Shown in pieces: positions 10,513 through 18,295 of a DNA stretch of 64,000 bases. Position 1 is the first letter of the stretch, and every line of letters starts with the position of its first letter. Below the pieces are notes generated by a model that searched no databases, was not told where the DNA came from, and saw only the letters and a program-made list of their open reading frames with translations. Source of the stretch: an uncultured Flavobacterium sp. (GTDB lineage: Bacteria; Bacteroidota; Bacteroidia; Flavobacteriales; Flavobacteriaceae); NCBI RefSeq assembly GCF_946478785.1, contig NZ_CAMLDD010000001.1:186001-250000 (forward strand). Direction: 5' to 3'. A program made the position numbers and the translations under genes.

Positions 10513-10946
10513 TATTTTACGGCTAGGTTGGTTCCTTCTTTCAAATGAAATGGAAAAACATAATTATGTCTGGTGTTTGTTTGTGCGTAGAGGTAAATAA
10601 TTAGTATTTCGATGGTACCATTTATTATATCTGTTGCAGCCACACGTACTTCCTGAACGACTATTCTGGGTTCATAACGCAATAAGGAAAACTGAATAGT
10701 TTCTATAATTTCCCCTTTTAGGGTATTGTCAATTTTTCTAAACATAAATTGCTGCAATCCGGATCCAAAATTGGCTTCCAGAGTGCGTTCTCCTTTACGG
10801 GTATTCAAAATGATATTGATAGATTCGTTTATATTGGTTTCGTTTGCCGAGATATTCACCTGGTGATTACCCGCAGAAAAAGACACAGGAAACGACCATC
10901 CTGAACCCAAAAAAGCATTTTCTTTTTTATCGGCTATTTTATCCAC
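10512..10946 (-). CDS. gp25-like baseplate protein (Afp9-like)
   Basis: A 144-residue protein of the GPW/gp25 family, the small wedge protein that nucleates sheath polymerisation. Recognisable features are the INESINIILNTRKGER block near residue 40, the SLLRYEPRIVVQEV segment around residues 87-100, and the terminal EILIIYLYAQTNTRHNYVFPF pattern typical of eCIS and T6SS members. The start is a GTG at 10946, giving an 8-nt overlap with the PAAR gene; no better in-frame ATG precedes the conserved region. Next to the J-like wedge gene, as in Afp, PVC and T6SS clusters. Confidence 0.88.
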   Translation of the reverse strand: MDKIADKKENAFLGSGWSFPVSFSAGNHQVNISANETNINESINIILNTRKGERTLEANFGSGLQQFMFRKIDNTLKGEIIETIQFSLLRYEPRIVVQEVRVAATDIINGTIEILIIYLYAQTNTRHNYVFPFHLKEGTNLAVK

Positions 10947-11238
10947 CTATCATTACATTAAATGCTCCAAGGACAATTGATCCCCCGTGAGCGGTTTGAT
11001 CTCCAATTCTTGCGGCGGGCATTCCGCCTATCATTACTGTCGCCGATCCTTTTATTATCGAATCCGGCGGTCCTACACAAACTAACATATCGCCAACTCT
11101 TGCTGCCGGCAATCCTGCTATTAAAACAGTTGGTTCTCCAGGACCAATAATAGGCCCGCCAACATGCGGAATAGGAGGCACTGCCGGAGTCTGCATCGGG
11201 CATTCGTGAAAATCTGTAAGTCTAGCTGCTGGTGGCAT
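10939..11238 (-). CDS. PAAR-repeat spike-tip protein
   Basis: A 99-residue PAAR protein, the sharp tip that caps the spike trimer and pierces the target membrane. It starts MPPAARLTDFHECPMQTPAV and has the characteristic repeats GGPIIGPGEPTVLIAGLPAARVGD and ATVMIGGMPAARIGDQTAHGG. Candidate metal ligands (His11, Cys13, His26, Cys54, His84) are present. The protein is only a PAAR domain with no C-terminal toxin extension, so it is a bare tip rather than an effector carrier. A seven-copy heptamer tract lies just upstream of its start (11251-11299). Confidence 0.92.
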   Translation of the reverse strand: MPPAARLTDFHECPMQTPAVPPIPHVGGPIIGPGEPTVLIAGLPAARVGDMLVCVGPPDSIIKGSATVMIGGMPAARIGDQTAHGGSIVLGAFNVMIGG

Positions 11239-11250
11239 ATTTTTTTTTAA

Positions 11251-11299
11251 TTGATAATTGATAATTGATAATTGATAATTGATAATTGATAATTGATAA
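11251..11299. repeat. Heptanucleotide tandem repeat, (TTGATAA)x7
   Basis: Seven uninterrupted copies of TTGATAA, flanked by T-runs, fill most of the 66-bp gap between the PAAR start (11238) and the spike stop (11305). On the coding (minus) strand the unit reads TTATCAA. A perfect 7-bp array is a good substrate for slipped-strand mispairing. It lies in the translation-initiation region of the PAAR gene, not in a coding frame, so a change in copy number would alter spacing or expression rather than frame. Confidence 0.95.
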
Positions 11300-11304
11300 T
11301 TTTT

Positions 11305-13101
11305 TTAATTAATCATTACCATTGCGCCTTTTAGCGTTAATTGCATTCCTCCGGAAACCTGCGCCGTTTGACCGCCCTGAGCAGAATACTGCATGTCTGC
11401 TGATTCTTTGATATTCATTCCTTTAGTGGCAACATCACCTCCGCTTGATTCAATTGTAATTCCCTGCATTCCTTTTATGCTCACCTTTTCCTGAGCAGAT
11501 ATGTTGATGCTTTTTTGGCTGGATATATCGATACCGCTGCTAGACATGACAACACTATTCTGGTTTTCATCTTTAATCGTAATCTGTTTGTCTTTATCAC
11601 TGATAATAATGGTGTTTTTATTAGGTGTGGCAACCGTCCAGATCTTATTTTCATCATCAAATTCTACTGAAATCCCGGATTTGGAAACAATAGCTTTTAT
11701 TGAATTTTTTTCATTAGGGGCTAAATCTGTAAAAGGTTTATTTTTGGTTCCGCTGTATAAACTTCCCAGAATCACGGGATAACGGGGATCTTCGTTCAAA
11801 AAACCAAGAATCACTTCATCTCCAACTTCGGGCAAAAAAAATGCCCCGGCTCCACTGGTCGAATAAAAATTGGAAAGCCTTGCCCAAATTCCTGCACCAT
11901 TCGTATCAAATAAGGGAACATCCACCAGAATTCGATATTGGGAATCTGGATCATCAAACATTTTTTTTACGGTAGCATTAAATAAACCTCTTGCTCCCGG
12001 CAAAAGACCGGAAGCCGGAGGCGACATCACATCTGGCTCTTCAGTGAACCAAAGAGGTGAAAGTCCGAGAGAAACCTGAGATATCCAGTTTCCCTGAGAT
12101 AAATCATGAACAACCCCCGAAATAATATAATCTCCATTAAAGCGGTCTCCAAGACCATTAAAAGTCATGTATTTTCCCGGATCGATTAAATTTGTTCCCT
12201 GAAATTTAGCATCGCCAATTATTTTAGAATATTCACTTTTGGTAATTTGAGCTTTTGACCAATTAGTCAAATCGGCAGTTTCCAACGGTGCGGACGTTTG
12301 CAATTGAAAAGTGGAGAGTCCAATAACTTCGGATAATTTTTTTGATGACAAATTTCCAGCTCCTGTTATATTTGGAGAGGCTTCACCATTAGCGATTGCC
12401 TGATTTTTATAGTCCCAGGTATTAGAAGTGACGTTTCCTATTTGCGTCGTGGCATTTAGTTTGGCATTAAATTCCAAAAGATTGTTTCCATAAGTCACAG
12501 TCAGAACCGATGTTGTATTGCTGTCCGGAGCATTAACAGAAACTTTTCCGTTTATCGTAGTCACAATTAATCCGTTTGCTTCGGCAAGAGCCAAAATATA
12601 GTCCCAGTCGGTTACATAATATTGTACCTGTTCCGGCCACTTTGTAGCAGTAGCAGTCACATCAGCAGACAATCCATAAGTACCGATAATGGAAGAAATG
12701 ATATCACTGTCTTTTTGATTAGAATAGGTAAGGCTTTTTCTTCCTACAATCATTTTTACTGCGGCATCCCTGCATTCTATTTCCAAGGCTGATCCAACAA
12801 ACTCATCAATACGAATGGATTGTGCCATAATTAAACCCGAAAAAATAACAGTGTTTGTACTGTCATATCCAGCTTCTATACTGACAGTTGCGCCGGGAAC
12901 AAAAGTCGAAGAGGAACTTGCGTCAAAAGTTCCGGTATTGGCTTCTCCGTCCAGAATTACAATTTTTGCGATAGCGATCCGGTTTACTTTTTTTTCGATG
13001 TGAACAGAAAGCACACTCAGTTCATCAGGTATGGTACTACCGTCGACTTTGATTGAGAATGTTGCAATTCCGCCACTTGTTATTTCGTTTGAAGCACTCA
13101 T
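11305..13101 (-). CDS. eCIS spike protein (VgrG / Afp8-like)
   Basis: A 598-residue spike that combines gp27-like and gp5-like parts. The hub region covers about residues 1-370 (DWDYILALAEANGLIV around 165-180). A gp5-type OB-fold follows, with RILVDVPLFDTNGAGIWARL, a glycine-rich FLPEVGDEVILGF and a YPVILGSLY motif at about 385-460. The C-terminus is a short Ser/Gly/Ile-rich repeat region of the beta-helix type (about 500-598). It should form the trimeric needle under the tube, tipped by the PAAR protein encoded next. No catalytic extension is fused. The stop is 66 bp before PAAR, and the LysM gene ends 2 bp upstream of its ATG. Confidence 0.88.
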   Translation of the reverse strand: MSASNEITSGGIATFSIKVDGSTIPDELSVLSVHIEKKVNRIAIAKIVILDGEANTGTFDASSSSTFVPGATVSIEAGYDSTNTVIFSGLIMAQSIRIDEFVGSALEIECRDAAVKMIVGRKSLTYSNQKDSDIISSIIGTYGLSADVTATATKWPEQVQYYVTDWDYILALAEANGLIVTTINGKVSVNAPDSNTTSVLTVTYGNNLLEFNAKLNATTQIGNVTSNTWDYKNQAIANGEASPNITGAGNLSSKKLSEVIGLSTFQLQTSAPLETADLTNWSKAQITKSEYSKIIGDAKFQGTNLIDPGKYMTFNGLGDRFNGDYIISGVVHDLSQGNWISQVSLGLSPLWFTEEPDVMSPPASGLLPGARGLFNATVKKMFDDPDSQYRILVDVPLFDTNGAGIWARLSNFYSTSGAGAFFLPEVGDEVILGFLNEDPRYPVILGSLYSGTKNKPFTDLAPNEKNSIKAIVSKSGISVEFDDENKIWTVATPNKNTIIISDKDKQITIKDENQNSVVMSSSGIDISSQKSINISAQEKVSIKGMQGITIESSGGDVATKGMNIKESADMQYSAQGGQTAQVSGGMQLTLKGAMVMIN

Positions 13102-13103
13102 GA

Positions 13104-13775
13104 TTAAGAAGGATTTACAGGAGGAAATATTAATTTGCTGATACCGCTCAGATCCCTGAATTTATTCAGGTTGTTAAATTGTGCCACTTGTATGTAAAGC
13201 GAGTCATCATCCCAGGTTTGCAGACACAGTTGAGGCAAAGACATTCCCTCTGATACATTGACAATATGTGTCAGATCCGGTGATTTTGGGGCATCAATCA
13301 TCGTTACCGTTTTAGGGGAAATATATTGGCTGAATGCCAAAGATATTTTTGCCCGCAACGGACTTCCATCAGGTTTAAATAAAGTGTATGAAATATCTAT
13401 AGAGTCCAGAACCCCATTGAAAGTAATATTTTGTCCCCATTGTACCTTTACGAAATTGGGACGGTGAATTTTACCGTTATACGTATAAATAATCGTTTCC
13501 AGGGCTTTTATTTCCTGTGCCATATCAATACGTTTTGTATCGACAATACCCGTACAGTCTATGATGATTTCAAAACTTAATTTATCGCTGGGCGTACTTT
13601 TATATTTTTGGGATGCCGAGCTTGTGGCAGGAGCCTGCTGTTCGTTATATTCAATGCTTTTTTGTACTTTGATGGTATCCGGATTAATCATAAACACATA
13701 CGGATTTCCTGAGAATTTATTTTGAAATTCTTCATCCGTATATCCTGTTATTTTCATTAATTCCAGACTTGCCAT
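13104..13775 (-). CDS. eCIS LysM-type hub/tube-joining protein (Afp7-like)
   Basis: A 223-residue protein of the CIS tube/LysM family that bridges the tail tube and the spike (Afp7-type; analogous to T4 gp53/gp54 roles). The N-terminal part (MASLELMKITGYTDEEFQNK, then FMINPDTIKVQKSIEY) is typical of the family. The C-terminal about 45 residues look like a LysM module (HIVNVSEGMSLPQLCLQTW, then YIQVAQFNNLNKFRDL and LIFPP). Here LysM probably acts as a structural docking fold, not a peptidoglycan-degrading enzyme. It ends 2 bp before the spike gene and starts 11 bp after the DUF5908 micro-gene. Confidence 0.85.
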   Translation of the reverse strand: MASLELMKITGYTDEEFQNKFSGNPYVFMINPDTIKVQKSIEYNEQQAPATSSASQKYKSTPSDKLSFEIIIDCTGIVDTKRIDMAQEIKALETIIYTYNGKIHRPNFVKVQWGQNITFNGVLDSIDISYTLFKPDGSPLRAKISLAFSQYISPKTVTMIDAPKSPDLTHIVNVSEGMSLPQLCLQTWDDDSLYIQVAQFNNLNKFRDLSGISKLIFPPVNPS

Positions 13776-13786
13776 TTTTTTATTTT

Positions 13787-13957
13787 TTAACGTTTATAGC
13801 TATTCTCCTGATTTTTTTCGGCAATCAGCCTTTTACATTCTTCCAGTACCTGTTTTCTTAAAACCGATAATTCTTTTTCTTTTACAGCAGAAGAATTTCT
13901 TGTATTATTAGTTACGATTTCGGTTTTGATAATGAGTTCCCTTATTTCTATTGGCAT
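13787..13957 (-). CDS. DUF5908-type micro-protein in eCIS operon (56 aa)
   Basis: A short frame of 56 codons on the minus strand starts at the ATG at 13957 (MPIEIRELIIKTEIVTNNTR...) and ends with TAA at 13787. It fits exactly between the second tube gene (stop at 13963, 5 bp away) and the LysM gene (start at 13775). The MPIEIRELIIKT opening is, from memory, that of DUF5908, a small family found between tube and LysM genes in Bacteroidota eCIS clusters. The remainder is charged and helical (KEKELSVLRKQVLEECKRLI). It is easily missed because of its size. Its function is unknown; position suggests a role at the tube/hub junction. Confidence 0.82.
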   Translation of the reverse strand: MPIEIRELIIKTEIVTNNTRNSSAVKEKELSVLRKQVLEECKRLIAEKNQENSYKR

Positions 13958-13962
13958 AATTG

Positions 13963-14433
13963 TTAAGTAAAAAGTTTATCAAATTTTGTATCTGAAGAAA
14001 TATCAAAATAGGTATAAGCCAGTTCGATAGATTCTATAGCAATACCGCTTTCCTGAGAGTTTAAGTCAGAAATGGCATATTTTACAGGATATGCATTATT
14101 GAAAGTCCATTGCATACACACAATACCGCTGGCATTAAGCAAGCTCAAAATCACATTATGAGGCTGAATCGTAGTTGATAATCCCTGATCGATACAGTTT
14201 GCACACCAGTTGACCAATTGGGACCCGACAGGCACAACGGCTCTTTTAAGAACTAAGTTCTGGCTGTTAGAAACAGTTGGGAGGCGGTATTTAAAACGAT
14301 TTTCGCCTCCGCAAACAATTTCTTCAACACTGAGTTCTTTCGAAATTCCTGATACCTCTTTAAAAGCAGCATCTACACCGGAAAAAGAAAGTGTAAAATA
14401 AAAGCTAACGGGATAATCACTACTTACCGCCAT
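13963..14433 (-). CDS. eCIS tail tube protein 2 (gp19/Afp5-like)
   Basis: A 156-residue tube protein of the T4 gp19-like family. It has the fold signature of tail-tube subunits: SFYFTLSFSGVDAAFKEVSGI at the start, an internal NLVLKRAVVP strand, and the NASGIVCMQWTFNNAYPVK block followed by SIELAYTYFDI. It shares the MQWTxNNAxPxK block with the adjacent tube protein, so the two are paralogues. One of them probably forms the bulk of the tube and the other the first ring on the hub, as Afp1 and Afp5 do; order suggests this one (nearer the LysM gene) is the Afp5-like adaptor. The gene overlaps the preceding tube gene by 14 nt. Confidence 0.88.
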   Translation of the reverse strand: MAVSSDYPVSFYFTLSFSGVDAAFKEVSGISKELSVEEIVCGGENRFKYRLPTVSNSQNLVLKRAVVPVGSQLVNWCANCIDQGLSTTIQPHNVILSLLNASGIVCMQWTFNNAYPVKYAISDLNSQESGIAIESIELAYTYFDISSDTKFDKLFT

Positions 14434-14890
14434 TTTTGATGATCAGCTGTTCGTGTGCAATTTCAATAGTATCAACCGCAACCTCGTTTCCATCCGATTT
14501 TAAATCGGTACTGGTAATTTTGGTTGGCCACGCATTGTTTAAAGTCCACTGCATGGTTACACCGCCTTTTTCGTCTAATAATTTTATCAAAACAGTTCTC
14601 CTTTTGATTGTGTTCATCACCACCTGCTGATGCCAGTCCCAAAAAGTATTGTCGTTTACAAAAATGCCTCGCTTCATAGTCACGTTTCCGTATTTGGTAA
14701 TGCCCGGCATTTTTTCTACAGAAAAAAGTGGGCTGTTGCTTTTACGGTATTCTATGATTTGATTTTCGACATCCATTCCGGTAACTTCCTGAAAAGCTAC
14801 TTTTGTTAGTTCTGTTCCAAGGTCTACTTCAAACCTGAATTTTGGCATGGGCCATGTTGCGCCTTGTACGCTTCCGTCATCTGTTGCCAT
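14420..14890 (-). CDS. eCIS main tail tube protein (gp19/Afp1-like)
   Basis: A 156-residue tube subunit, same length as its neighbour. Diagnostic segments are WPMPKFRFEVDLGTELTKVAFQEVTGMDVE at the N-terminus (given here as a motif region, residues about 13-43), YRKSNSPLFSVEKMPGI, VTMKRGIFVND, and the MQWTLNNAWPTKI block followed by DTIEIAHEQLII. These match Hcp/gp19-type tail tubes of eCIS. It stands directly after the sheath gene (43 bp), the usual order. It overlaps the second tube by 14 nt, so the two are likely produced together. It is the better candidate for the main tube. Confidence 0.9.
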   Translation of the reverse strand: MATDDGSVQGATWPMPKFRFEVDLGTELTKVAFQEVTGMDVENQIIEYRKSNSPLFSVEKMPGITKYGNVTMKRGIFVNDNTFWDWHQQVVMNTIKRRTVLIKLLDEKGGVTMQWTLNNAWPTKITSTDLKSDGNEVAVDTIEIAHEQLIIKNGGK

Positions 14891-14933
14891 ATTATTTTAT
14901 TTTAAAATTAAATTGATTAGATTATTTATTTGA

Positions 14934-16511
14934 TTAGCTTGAGGTTGCCATTTGCTGTTGGAATGTCAGAACGATAAATTCGGCAGGATGAACAACTGCT
15001 ACTTTTACGGTAACATTCATAAATCCGTTCAAAATATCATCTCCTGTCATTGTAGAACCCAGTCCGCAGGCAACTGAATAAGCATCAGATGCACTCGCAC
15101 CCTGCAGTCCGCCTTGTTTCCAGATTGAGTTAAGGAAACTGCTGATCATAGCAATTACGGCTTCCCAGGTATTTTTGTCATTTGGCTGGAACACATAAGC
15201 CTGAGCGGCCAGTTTACAGGATTGTTCAAGGAAAATCATGGTTCTTCTTACCGGAATATACCTCCAGTCCTGACTATTCCCGTCAAGGGTTCTGGATCCC
15301 CAGATTAGAATACCCAATCCGTTAAACATTCTGATGGCATTGATAGATTTTCCGGAAACAGCATCTACATTTAAGTTGGCCTGCTGGCTTTCAGAAATAC
15401 TGATTGGTAATGATGCCGCTCCAACAATAGAAGTATTTGCAGGCGCCTCCCAAGGGCCAACTTCATTATCGGTAGTTGTAATAACTCCAGCCATAGCACC
15501 GCTTGGAGGAAGAATATTAGCATCACTCAATACATGTTTTATGATTAACGAATATATTGGGCTCGCAATCAAAAGCGCATTGTTGTTTTGGGTAACGCTT
15601 AAACCGCTGTCCGGATTTTGTATGTTGGCAATAATGGAAGCAACTGCCGGGTTAGGGGCACTTGGCGGATTAAGAATTGGTGCCAGTTGTTTTAAGTCGC
15701 CTCCAAATAAATTAGTATAATCAATATCCGAATTTTGCATGATGGTAGTTCCTATAAAAGGATAATAAGCCATTCCATAATTCAGACCCTGAGCGCCTGT
15801 ATTGTTCCTGAAATTGGTAATGTCCTGCGTGTACAAAATAGGATCAGGATCATCGCCTCCAATAATATCAAATAAACACATCGCTGTCTGCATTTGTGTA
15901 GCCTGAAGCAGCATTGACTGCATAAGAGTACCGTTGTCTGCAAGACTTAGCAAAGTGGCTTCTGGACAAATGTACATGGTTGGCTCAGGTTCGTTGAGCA
16001 ATAATGAAAGACCGTTAGATAAGTCGTTTAACTGCACATTAGGATTAACAAGCGGAGTTCCCGGTGTCATTGGCTTTTGTGATTGGGGGCCGTAGCTGCC
16101 AACAGATACAATATAAGCATCTCCACCGCCATTTTCATAAAAAAGCCGTACGCTGTTATACAAATAGTAGATCGTATTAGGATCCGGAACTATAGAATAG
16201 TAAGATCCGTTAATCAACATATAGTCACCTTTTGTTGGCTGACTTTTTTGTTGTACCAAATAATATTCAGGACTGTATTGTTTGGCAGGACTCGCAGGAA
16301 GCGGAGGATCCGGTAAACAAAAGAACGCCTGAAAATCAGAGAACGATGTGATTCTTACCGGTACATTCGTGTACGATTTACCCTCGTAAGAAGCTTGTGG
16401 TGTGTATCCAATAAATGCCGGTACAGCTGTAGCCACTGCTACTACTGAATTTGGAAAGGCATTTAATTCCTGAATATACACACCAGGGGTTTGGATGGTA
16501 GATAAATTCAT
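14934..16511 (-). CDS. eCIS contractile sheath protein
   Basis: A 525-residue sheath subunit. The N-terminus (TPGVYIQELNAFPNSVVAV followed by AVPAFIGYTPQA) and the C-terminus (VTVKVAVVHPAEFIVLTFQQQMA) are the classic sheath arms that interlink adjacent subunits. The central insertion domains (about 80-330) are variable. The IWGSRTLDGNSQDWRYIPVRR and QAYVFQPNDKNTWEAVIAMI blocks near 400-460 are the conserved C-terminal sheath core. Afp and PVC clusters encode three sheath paralogues; only this one is present here, closer to the MAC and T6SS arrangement. It is cytoplasmic and would contract to drive the tube outward. Confidence 0.93.
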   Translation of the reverse strand: MNLSTIQTPGVYIQELNAFPNSVVAVATAVPAFIGYTPQASYEGKSYTNVPVRITSFSDFQAFFCLPDPPLPASPAKQYSPEYYLVQQKSQPTKGDYMLINGSYYSIVPDPNTIYYLYNSVRLFYENGGGDAYIVSVGSYGPQSQKPMTPGTPLVNPNVQLNDLSNGLSLLLNEPEPTMYICPEATLLSLADNGTLMQSMLLQATQMQTAMCLFDIIGGDDPDPILYTQDITNFRNNTGAQGLNYGMAYYPFIGTTIMQNSDIDYTNLFGGDLKQLAPILNPPSAPNPAVASIIANIQNPDSGLSVTQNNNALLIASPIYSLIIKHVLSDANILPPSGAMAGVITTTDNEVGPWEAPANTSIVGAASLPISISESQQANLNVDAVSGKSINAIRMFNGLGILIWGSRTLDGNSQDWRYIPVRRTMIFLEQSCKLAAQAYVFQPNDKNTWEAVIAMISSFLNSIWKQGGLQGASASDAYSVACGLGSTMTGDDILNGFMNVTVKVAVVHPAEFIVLTFQQQMATSS

Positions 16512-16547
16512 TGATTTAAATTTTTAATGTTCATTTTTATTTGTTTT

Positions 16548-17384
16548 TTATAGGTAGATATACATTGGTGATGAAACCTGGTTGTCTTTGCTGTTTTCGA
16601 CTATTCCTATTTGCGAAACATCAGGAACAGGCAGTCCTTTAATAATTATTTTGCTTTTTGAATTGTTTTGACCAGTTTCATTTGATATGTTTTTATTGAT
16701 TAAATCGAATTTGTATCTGGGTTTTTCACTTAGAAGAATATCAGTATTGTTTGATGTAAAAAGAAGCGCCTTTTCTCCCGTTTGAAGCGTTACCTGCTGC
16801 GGACCGTCAAATTGAATATTCTCTTTTTCTGTAATCGCCGGATTGGGTAACGGAATGTCATTTTTATTAATAAAATAGTATTGCCATTGTGTCGCCCTGG
16901 CTTTAAAATTTATTTCGAATTGCAGGGAAGTGCTATTTTGATTTTTCAGAATATCTTCAAAATAAATTTTTAAGTTTCCAAAAAAAGGCGCCATTGTTTT
17001 TGTTTCTAATGTTGGATTGAGCGTTACAGTGCCGTTATTGAATTGGTTTTTATTATCCTGACTTGCGTATGTGATTTCGCCTAACCAGTTAACAGGCAAT
17101 GCTGTAAAAAGAATAAAATTCGGATTACTGCATTTGATGTTGAATTCAAAATAATCCTGTGTTGAGGTTTTCGAAATATAATCAAGCAGATTTGATAATG
17201 TTGAGGTTGTACTGCTGAACAGATCAAATCCGTTAGAGACAGTATTGATTCTGAAACCGAATTTCTTTAGTATTTTTTCCGTTTTATTGTTAGGAATAAA
17301 ATGCAGGCAATTGCACTTATGGTTATCAAAATAAGTATGATACACCGCTGTAGTAAATAGTTTTATGTAATTGCTTTGTATCAT
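16548..17384 (-). CDS. Unknown eCIS-locus protein, 278 aa
   Basis: I do not recognise this family. The protein is soluble, without signal peptide or membrane segment, and appears rich in beta-strand, with several Asn/Thr/Lys-rich loops. Two Cys are near the start (HKCNCLHF) and one at about residue 86. Its ATG overlaps the stop of the DUF4255 gene (ATGA, 17381-17384), and the sheath gene follows after 36 bp. Translational coupling to a cap protein and proximity to the sheath argue for a structural or assembly role at the distal end of the particle. That is inference from position only. Confidence 0.75.
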   Translation of the reverse strand: MIQSNYIKLFTTAVYHTYFDNHKCNCLHFIPNNKTEKILKKFGFRINTVSNGFDLFSSTTSTLSNLLDYISKTSTQDYFEFNIKCSNPNFILFTALPVNWLGEITYASQDNKNQFNNGTVTLNPTLETKTMAPFFGNLKIYFEDILKNQNSTSLQFEINFKARATQWQYYFINKNDIPLPNPAITEKENIQFDGPQQVTLQTGEKALLFTSNNTDILLSEKPRYKFDLINKNISNETGQNNSKSKIIIKGLPVPDVSQIGIVENSKDNQVSSPMYIYL

Positions 17385-17950
17385 GTCGTTACAGCATTAT
17401 TTGTATTGGTTACGGCTGGTATGATTCCGATAGTTTCATTGGCCTGAACTTTTACAAGTTTCATTTTATAGATGATTGAAGGCTGGTATTTTGCGCCCAT
17501 TGCGGTCCATAAACTGTGCATTTGATGATATGAAATCTTCTCATACTCAAATTCCAGTTTTGACAAACCCTCAGGAATAGAAGAAGAGGTGGAAGCATCC
17601 AGATAATTATTAATCTGAAAAAAATAAATAATCGCATCCAGAAATTTTAAGGATTCAGTATAATCATCAAAATTGCTGCTGATCAGAATGTCCAGATTGT
17701 ATCTTTCGACAGGATTAAAACTGGAGTAGTTTCCGCTTTCTAATTGCCTGTTTTTAACATAAAAAGGCTGATTGGTTTCTTTCTCTACATTAATTAAGGA
17801 CAAAACCACTTTGTTTTGGTTCATTTTAGGAAAAGAACCATTAACGTCAACAAGATAATTTAAGACAATTTTTTCCTCGTCCAGCCCAAAACGGTTTTTT
17901 AAAAACTGTCCCAGTAATTTATTCGTAAACTGAAGTGATTGATTGATCAT
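17381..17950 (-). CDS. DUF4255 / Pvc16-N-type tube-cap protein
   Basis: Similar to the DUF4255 (Pvc16_N) family, which caps the distal end of the sheath and tube (Afp16-like terminator). Family features are a start like MINQSLQFTNKLLGQFLKNRF, then EEKIVLNYL, NKVVLSLINVE, LDILISSNFDDYTESLKFLDAIIYFF and SLWTAMGAKYQPSIIYKMKLV. The frame is open upstream to an ATG at 18133 (250 aa). I chose the ATG at 17950 (189 aa) because family members begin at this point and the extra 61 residues look unrelated. A weak promoter match (TTG, 17 nt, TAATTTAA; 17962-17989 on the plus strand) also lies inside the extension. If the longer start is used, the N-terminal extension is unusual. Overlaps the next gene by 4 nt. 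Confidence 0.78.
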   Translation of the reverse strand: MINQSLQFTNKLLGQFLKNRFGLDEEKIVLNYLVDVNGSFPKMNQNKVVLSLINVEKETNQPFYVKNRQLESGNYSSFNPVERYNLDILISSNFDDYTESLKFLDAIIYFFQINNYLDASTSSSIPEGLSKLEFEYEKISYHQMHSLWTAMGAKYQPSIIYKMKLVKVQANETIGIIPAVTNTNNAVTT

Positions 17951-18221
17951 TTTAATGCGATTTAAATTATCCAATAAACAGATGGTCAATGGCAGTGGTA
18001 AAATTACTTTAGAATTGAATTTGGATAAGATTTTCAGAATGTACTTTTCGTATACATAATTTGAAATTTTTGATGTTGCGTATACAAAATGTAGACAAGA
18101 ATATTTTTTAGTAAAAAGAAAGGATTTATTCATTATGTAGTATCGATTTATAAGTCGATTTCTGAAAAGGTTATTTTAAAGGTTTTGAGTTGTATTTTTC
18201 ACTAAATGAATGTGTTACAAA
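17951..18221. other. Likely promoter region of the eCIS operon
   Basis: About 270 bp between the terminator that follows the regulator gene and the preferred start of the DUF4255 gene. No gene apart from the doubtful N-terminal extension. No perfect TAnnTTTG box is seen on the minus strand; near matches are TACATTTT and TAATTTAA. Lack of a strong box is consistent with a promoter needing an activator, but this is only inference. Confidence 0.35.
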
Positions 18222-18262
18222 TAAAAAAAATGATTCAGTTATACAAAAGTGTAAATGAATCA
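18222..18262 (-). terminator. Terminator after the LuxR-type regulator gene
   Basis: On the minus strand a 7-bp perfect stem (TGATTCA at 18256-18262 pairing with TGAATCA at 18231-18237, 18-nt loop) is followed by eight or nine T residues (18222-18230). It lies 34 bp after the regulator stop. It should end the regulator transcript and thereby separate it from the eCIS structural operon. Confidence 0.7.
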
Positions 18263-18295
18263 ATTAAACTATGAGTGTTGAAATTTGAAGTTTTT

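Noticed and set aside
11251..11299. The repeat tract as a CRISPR array
   Set aside because: Units are 7 bp and contiguous, with no spacers and no cas gene.
1..18133. The locus as a tailed prophage
   Set aside because: No capsid, portal, terminase, integrase or lysis genes; DUF4255, LysM hub, Afp11/12 and the tape-measure family point to an eCIS.
17951..18133. Codons upstream of the DUF4255 start as part of the protein
   Set aside because: Family members start at the MINQ segment and the added 61 residues look unrelated; kept only as an alternative.
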